Shown here piece after piece: positions 5,222 to 7,884 of a DNA stretch of 7,884 nt. A program made the translations under genes and the position numbers. The notes under the pieces are model-generated. The model saw only the letters and a program-made list of their open reading frames with translations, did no database searches and was not told the DNA's origin. The DNA is taken from NCBI RefSeq assembly GCF_036516095.1, contig NZ_DATBUM010000205.1, positions 1 through 7,884 on the forward strand. Reading direction: 5' to 3'. How positions within the stretch are numbered: position 1 is the stretch's first letter; the number at the start of each line of letters is the position of its first letter. This DNA comes from Fusobacterium_C sp036516095. Its GTDB lineage: Bacteria; Fusobacteriota; Fusobacteriia; Fusobacteriales; Fusobacteriaceae.

Positions 5222-5934
5222 TTGTAGAATATAAAAACAGGACGGAGTTTTTAGCATGGAAGGATTTTGGAATTCGAGTGATTTATACGAAGAAGGAATT
5301 TGGAAATGTCATGAAGATGTCTCTTTCCGATTTGCAAAAAGAATTGTCATTACCTTCCGGAACGGTGATACATGGAAAACAAACTCATAGTAGCCATATT
5401 ACAGTTATTGAAAAAACAGAACAAAATTATTTTGAAGACAATGACGGCTTTGTAACAGGAAGAAAAGATGTGATTTTATATACGAAGTATGCAGATTGTA
5501 TGCCTGTTTTTTTATTGGATTCTAAACAGAAAATTATTGCTGTTGTACATTCAGGTTGGAAGGGAAGTTTTCAAAAAATTGCCTGCAAAGCATTGGAAAA
5601 AATGTGTCAATATTACAAGACTGAGATAGAGAACATAGAAGTGTTGTTTGGGGTGGGAATTTCTTCGAAACATTACGAGGTTGGAAAGGTATTTTTGGAA
5701 CAATTTCAAAGTGTTTTTTCTTCTGAGATGATTTGGAAAAGTTTTCAAAAAAAGGGAGATAAATATTATTACGATAATCAAGAATTTATTAGTCAAAATT
5801 TGCTGGAGATGGGAGTAAAGCCGGAAAATATATTTCGGAATACTCTGTGCAGTTTTGAAGGAGACTATCATTCTTATCGGAGAGATAGAGAACAAGCGGG
5901 AAGAAATGGAGCATTTATATACTTTGAAAAGTAA
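5218..5934 (+). CDS. pgeF: PgeF/YfiH family protein (peptidoglycan editing factor, multicopper-polyphenol-oxidase fold)
   Basis: The 238-residue cytoplasmic protein belongs to the YfiH/DUF152 family. In E. coli PgeF removes wrongly built UDP-MurNAc-L-Ser so that Ser does not replace Ala in peptidoglycan. Related FAMIN-type enzymes act on purine nucleosides, and a laccase activity has also been reported. Signatures are HGKQTH (52-57), DGFVTG (76-81), YADCMPVFLLD (91-101), VVHSGWKG (109-116), HYEVG and SYRRD (219-223) with AGRNGAFI near the C-terminus. Predicted zinc ligands are His57, Cys94 and His111. The usual HAGWRG appears here as HSGWKG, a mild variation. The length is typical of the family (about 230-260). 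The ATG overlaps the aroF TGA (ATGA, 5218-5221), and AAAGGAA sits 5 bases upstream. It is the last gene of the operon; the stop codon abuts a long palindrome. Confidence 0.9.
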   Translation: MIVEYKNRTEFLAWKDFGIRVIYTKKEFGNVMKMSLSDLQKELSLPSGTVIHGKQTHSSHITVIEKTEQNYFEDNDGFVTGRKDVILYTKYADCMPVFLLDSKQKIIAVVHSGWKGSFQKIACKALEKMCQYYKTEIENIEVLFGVGISSKHYEVGKVFLEQFQSVFSSEMIWKSFQKKGDKYYYDNQEFISQNLLEMGVKPENIFRNTLCSFEGDYHSYRRDREQAGRNGAFIYFEK

Positions 5935-5975
5935 AAGGAGCTGTCTCAAAATAATTTATTTTGAGACAGCTCCTT
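5935..5975. terminator. Long palindromic terminator between convergent operons
   Basis: Two 20-base arms, 5935-5954 and 5956-5975, are exact reverse complements around a single T, so the RNA hairpin would have a stem of about 17-18 bp with a small A/T loop. The core is GGAGCTGTCTCAAAA / TTTTGAGACAGCTCC. It begins immediately after the pgeF stop and its right end includes two bases of the Nudix gene stop codon. A T-rich tail (TTTTACTTTTC) is present on the minus strand. On the plus strand the following bases are TATGATAT, so termination should be stronger for the minus-strand operon. Confidence 0.82.
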
Positions 5976-6513
5976 ATGATATAAGGGATTTCCATAATAG
6001 AAAACAAAAAATAGTTTTTAAATCATAGCTGATGTGAGGCATATGGTTGGAAAAAATTTCATCTGTCGAAAACCAAGCTCCGACCAATTCTTCTCCTTCA
6101 TCCAAGCATAAAGCCTGTGGAGAAATAGCATCTGAATGTAATTGAAATATATAGAAATACAGAGCCTCTTCCGTATAACCCGGAGAGACAAATAAGGGAT
6201 TCTGTGCTTCATAAAGCACTTTATAATCACTTGTAAGATAGCCTGTTTCTTCTTCGATTTCTCGGAAACATGCAAGTTTGGGGTCTTCGTTTTTTTCTAT
6301 CAGTCCGGCAGGAATTTCATAGATTTCTTTTCCGACTCCCGGACGATATTGCTTTACTAAAAATACTTTGCTGGCATCTTCATTCAAAAGTAAGGCAGCA
6401 ACAGCATTTTGTTTGATTAAGAATTCCAATTGCATCTCATTGTTTGGATGTTTCTCAATAGCAGGATTCAAAAATCGCAGTTCTTTTGTTTTAATTTTTG
6501 TAATTTTTCTCAT
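5974..6513 (-). CDS. Nudix hydrolase, ADP-ribose pyrophosphatase type
   Basis: The 179-residue cytoplasmic enzyme is predicted to split ADP-ribose (or a similar nucleoside diphosphate sugar) into AMP and the sugar phosphate. The Nudix box GX5EX7REUXEEXGU is complete at residues 70-92: Gly70, Glu76, REIEEETG at 84-91, with Glu85, Glu88 and Glu89 as metal ligands. The flanking VKQYRPG (53-59) and YEIPAG (65-70) are hallmarks of the NudF-like ADP-ribose pyrophosphatases, as is the post-box SPGYTEE motif (~109-115). The length is near the usual 180-210. The start ATG at 6513 lies 23 bases inside the upstream membrane-protein gene, with GAGGGAG 6 bases before it, so the two are cotranscribed. Substrate identity is inferred from family features only. 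Confidence 0.9.
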   Translation of the reverse strand: MRKITKIKTKELRFLNPAIEKHPNNEMQLEFLIKQNAVAALLLNEDASKVFLVKQYRPGVGKEIYEIPAGLIEKNEDPKLACFREIEEETGYLTSDYKVLYEAQNPLFVSPGYTEEALYFYIFQLHSDAISPQALCLDEGEELVGAWFSTDEIFSNHMPHISYDLKTIFCFLLWKSLIS

Positions 6514-7846
6514 GGACTTCTCCCTCTTTTATTTTTTCTTCAAAATGGCGATTGATAGTTTGGATATAGACCTTATGTCGTTTCAACAAGTTTAACTTGC
6601 TTTTTGCTTTTTGTTCGGAAAGCATATTCATAATAGGAAGCAGGACACTTGCAACAATTCCGCAGGAAAAACCATTGTTATATAGGTTTAAGCCTCCGTG
6701 AATAATTCCGATACTTTGCACGACTGACAGATGTAACCAACCGGCCACTATTCCCCAAAGGATTCCGTAGACTCCGGCGATAGGAGCTAAAGCCGTTCCG
6801 AACAATCCCGACAGACAAACTCCGAAAATCGGAGTATTACTACCATAACTTGCCAGGTGAACTCCCAGTAAAATAGGAAAAGTGTTCAAAGGGGTTTTTC
6901 CATAGGCAGCAAAGCCGACAACCGTAAATATTCCTGCCAGAATAGGACCGTTTAAACTTTGTCCTTCCAAAAATAAAAATCCCATACAGAAGAATCCCAT
7001 GACTCCCATATTGATAAAACTAAGTCCATAACCATATTTTTTCATAAAATCCGTATGAAAACCGGAATCTCTTACTAATTTCCCATATTGCTTGATATGT
7101 GCGTCTTTGATTAAAAGACCGATGACGATAAGAGAAGCAAAGAGAATGGAACAAAGAAGCGTTAAAAAGAAATGATGTTCTGTAGAGACCAGATACTGAG
7201 GTTTGATAGGGACATCATATAGCTTTAGAACAGAAGCAATACAAGCTCCCAGGATTCCTCCTGTGAATCCTAAGTTATATAAGTTGAATCCCTCATGAAA
7301 ATGGTACATTTTTTTCGCCAGAGGGCAGATGACAAAACCAATGGCAATTCCCAAAATAATGGCACCTACATAAGAAGACTCGGAAGAGCCAACTTGGAAG
7401 GCGATTTCACTTACAAAAGGAGCTAAGGCACTTGAGAAGGCAATTGGAACGAAATTATCTGCCAGTTCTTCCTGTACATAGATACAATAAAAAATTCCCC
7501 CGATGTAAAAAGGCAAAATATTAAGAATATTTTTTCCAAAAAAGGAAAAACCGAATACCGTTAAAAGACAGGCAACAACGATTCCCGTAATTTTTATTTT
7601 TAAAATACGAATGAGTACAAAGTTAAAAATAAAAATCAACAAAGCATTCATAAAAGCGGCACCGATTCCTCCCACTAAAATAAAGTCCGTAATCAAAATA
7701 GCGGGGGAGGTGATGATATGAGCCAAACCTATGAAAATATTTTCTTTTTTTTGTATGACATAAAATGTCAAAAATGCTAAAATAAGACAGGACAGAAAAA
7801 TACTGATCCATTTAATAACTCTTAATCGATGATGAAACCTGTGCAT
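6491..7846 (-). CDS. DUF1576-like multispanning membrane protein with internal duplication
   Basis: The 451-residue inner-membrane protein resembles the DUF1576 family of low-GC anaerobes, whose function is undescribed as far as I know. The family call rests on memory of overall length and motifs, not a search. About 10-12 hydrophobic segments run from residue 12 to ~405. The ends are basic (HRFHHRLR at the start; a Lys/Arg/Glu-rich tail from ~411). The two halves are related: TVFGFSFFGKNILNILP (96-112) matches TVVGFAAYGKTPLNTFP (308-324), SALAP (139-143) matches TALAP (351-355), and GFNLYNLGFTGGI (186-198) matches GLNLYNNGFSCGI (385-397). Duplicated halves suggest a transporter or channel. 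The start at 7846 has AAAGGAG 11 bases upstream, slightly far. The 3' end overlaps the Nudix gene by 23 bases. The promoter lies beyond the window edge. Confidence 0.78.
   Translation of the reverse strand: MHRFHHRLRVIKWISIFLSCLILAFLTFYVIQKKENIFIGLAHIITSPAILITDFILVGGIGAAFMNALLIFIFNFVLIRILKIKITGIVVACLLTVFGFSFFGKNILNILPFYIGGIFYCIYVQEELADNFVPIAFSSALAPFVSEIAFQVGSSESSYVGAIILGIAIGFVICPLAKKMYHFHEGFNLYNLGFTGGILGACIASVLKLYDVPIKPQYLVSTEHHFFLTLLCSILFASLIVIGLLIKDAHIKQYGKLVRDSGFHTDFMKKYGYGLSFINMGVMGFFCMGFLFLEGQSLNGPILAGIFTVVGFAAYGKTPLNTFPILLGVHLASYGSNTPIFGVCLSGLFGTALAPIAGVYGILWGIVAGWLHLSVVQSIGIIHGGLNLYNNGFSCGIVASVLLPIMNMLSEQKAKSKLNLLKRHKVYIQTINRHFEEKIKEGEVHEKNYKN
6520..6526 (-). promoter_or_regulatory. 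Ribosome binding site of the Nudix gene inside the upstream gene
   Basis: On the minus strand GAGGGAG lies 6 bases before the ATG at 6513 and is embedded in the last codons of the DUF1576-like gene (residues KEGEV). It supports the overlapping start. Confidence 0.8.
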
Positions 7847-7857
7847 AGAATTGTAAT

Positions 7858-7864
7858 CTCCTTT
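7858..7864 (-). promoter_or_regulatory. Ribosome binding site of the DUF1576-like gene
   Basis: On the minus strand AAAGGAG lies 11 bases before ATG 7846. The spacing is longer than ideal, but there is no nearer in-frame ATG, GTG or TTG. Only 20 bases remain upstream in the window, so the promoter cannot be seen. Confidence 0.65.
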
Positions 7865-7884
7865 CTTAGAAAATGGTGTATTTT

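Noticed and set aside
5551..5949. 132-codon minus-strand frame opposite pgeF.
   Set aside because: It is antisense to a gene with clear family motifs, lacks a ribosome site and starts in the palindromic terminator.

Overview
This is an A+T-rich stretch of bacterial chromosome. The best guess for its source is a member of the Fusobacteriota, probably Fusobacterium. The reasons are the low-GC codon use, the strong AGGAGG-type ribosome sites, and the combination of a trimeric autotransporter, an OmpA-type lipoprotein (so an outer membrane is present), an AGCS symporter and a DUF1576-like membrane protein. The genus is inferred from this combination; no marker gene proves it.

Layout. (1) Positions 1-769 hold the C-terminal end of a trimeric autotransporter adhesin (YadA type), cut by the window edge, followed by a perfect hairpin. 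(2) Positions 829-1134 hold a small gene whose lipoprotein signal sequence lies in a different frame from its C-terminal half; it appears to carry two compensating frameshifts. A bidirectional terminator separates it from (3) a convergent OmpA-family, glycine-zipper lipoprotein (1217-1870, minus). (4) A divergent promoter region leads to an AGCS sodium:alanine/glycine symporter (2111-3514, plus). (5) A compact tRNA operon, Pro-Gly-His-Lys-Leu (3623-4038), has a TTGACA promoter, an operator-like inverted repeat at its start and a clean Rho-independent terminator. (6) A three-gene plus-strand operon joined by ATGA overlaps encodes a stand-alone Smr-domain protein, a short type I-beta DAHP synthase and PgeF (4128-5934). 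(7) A convergent minus-strand pair consists of a DUF1576-like membrane protein (6491-7846) overlapping a downstream Nudix hydrolase of the ADP-ribose pyrophosphatase type (5974-6513). The two convergent operons meet at a long palindrome.

How the genes relate. The first third concerns the cell envelope and surface: adhesin, lipoproteins and a peptidoglycan-binding OmpA domain. The remainder is housekeeping: amino-acid uptake, tRNAs, entry into the shikimate pathway, peptidoglycan precursor quality control and nucleotide clean-up. No phage, CRISPR, insertion sequence or defence locus is visible. I found no convincing new multi-gene system. The items most worth a second look are the frame-disrupted lipoprotein gene, the internal duplication in the DUF1576-like protein, and the inverted repeat overlapping the tRNA promoter.
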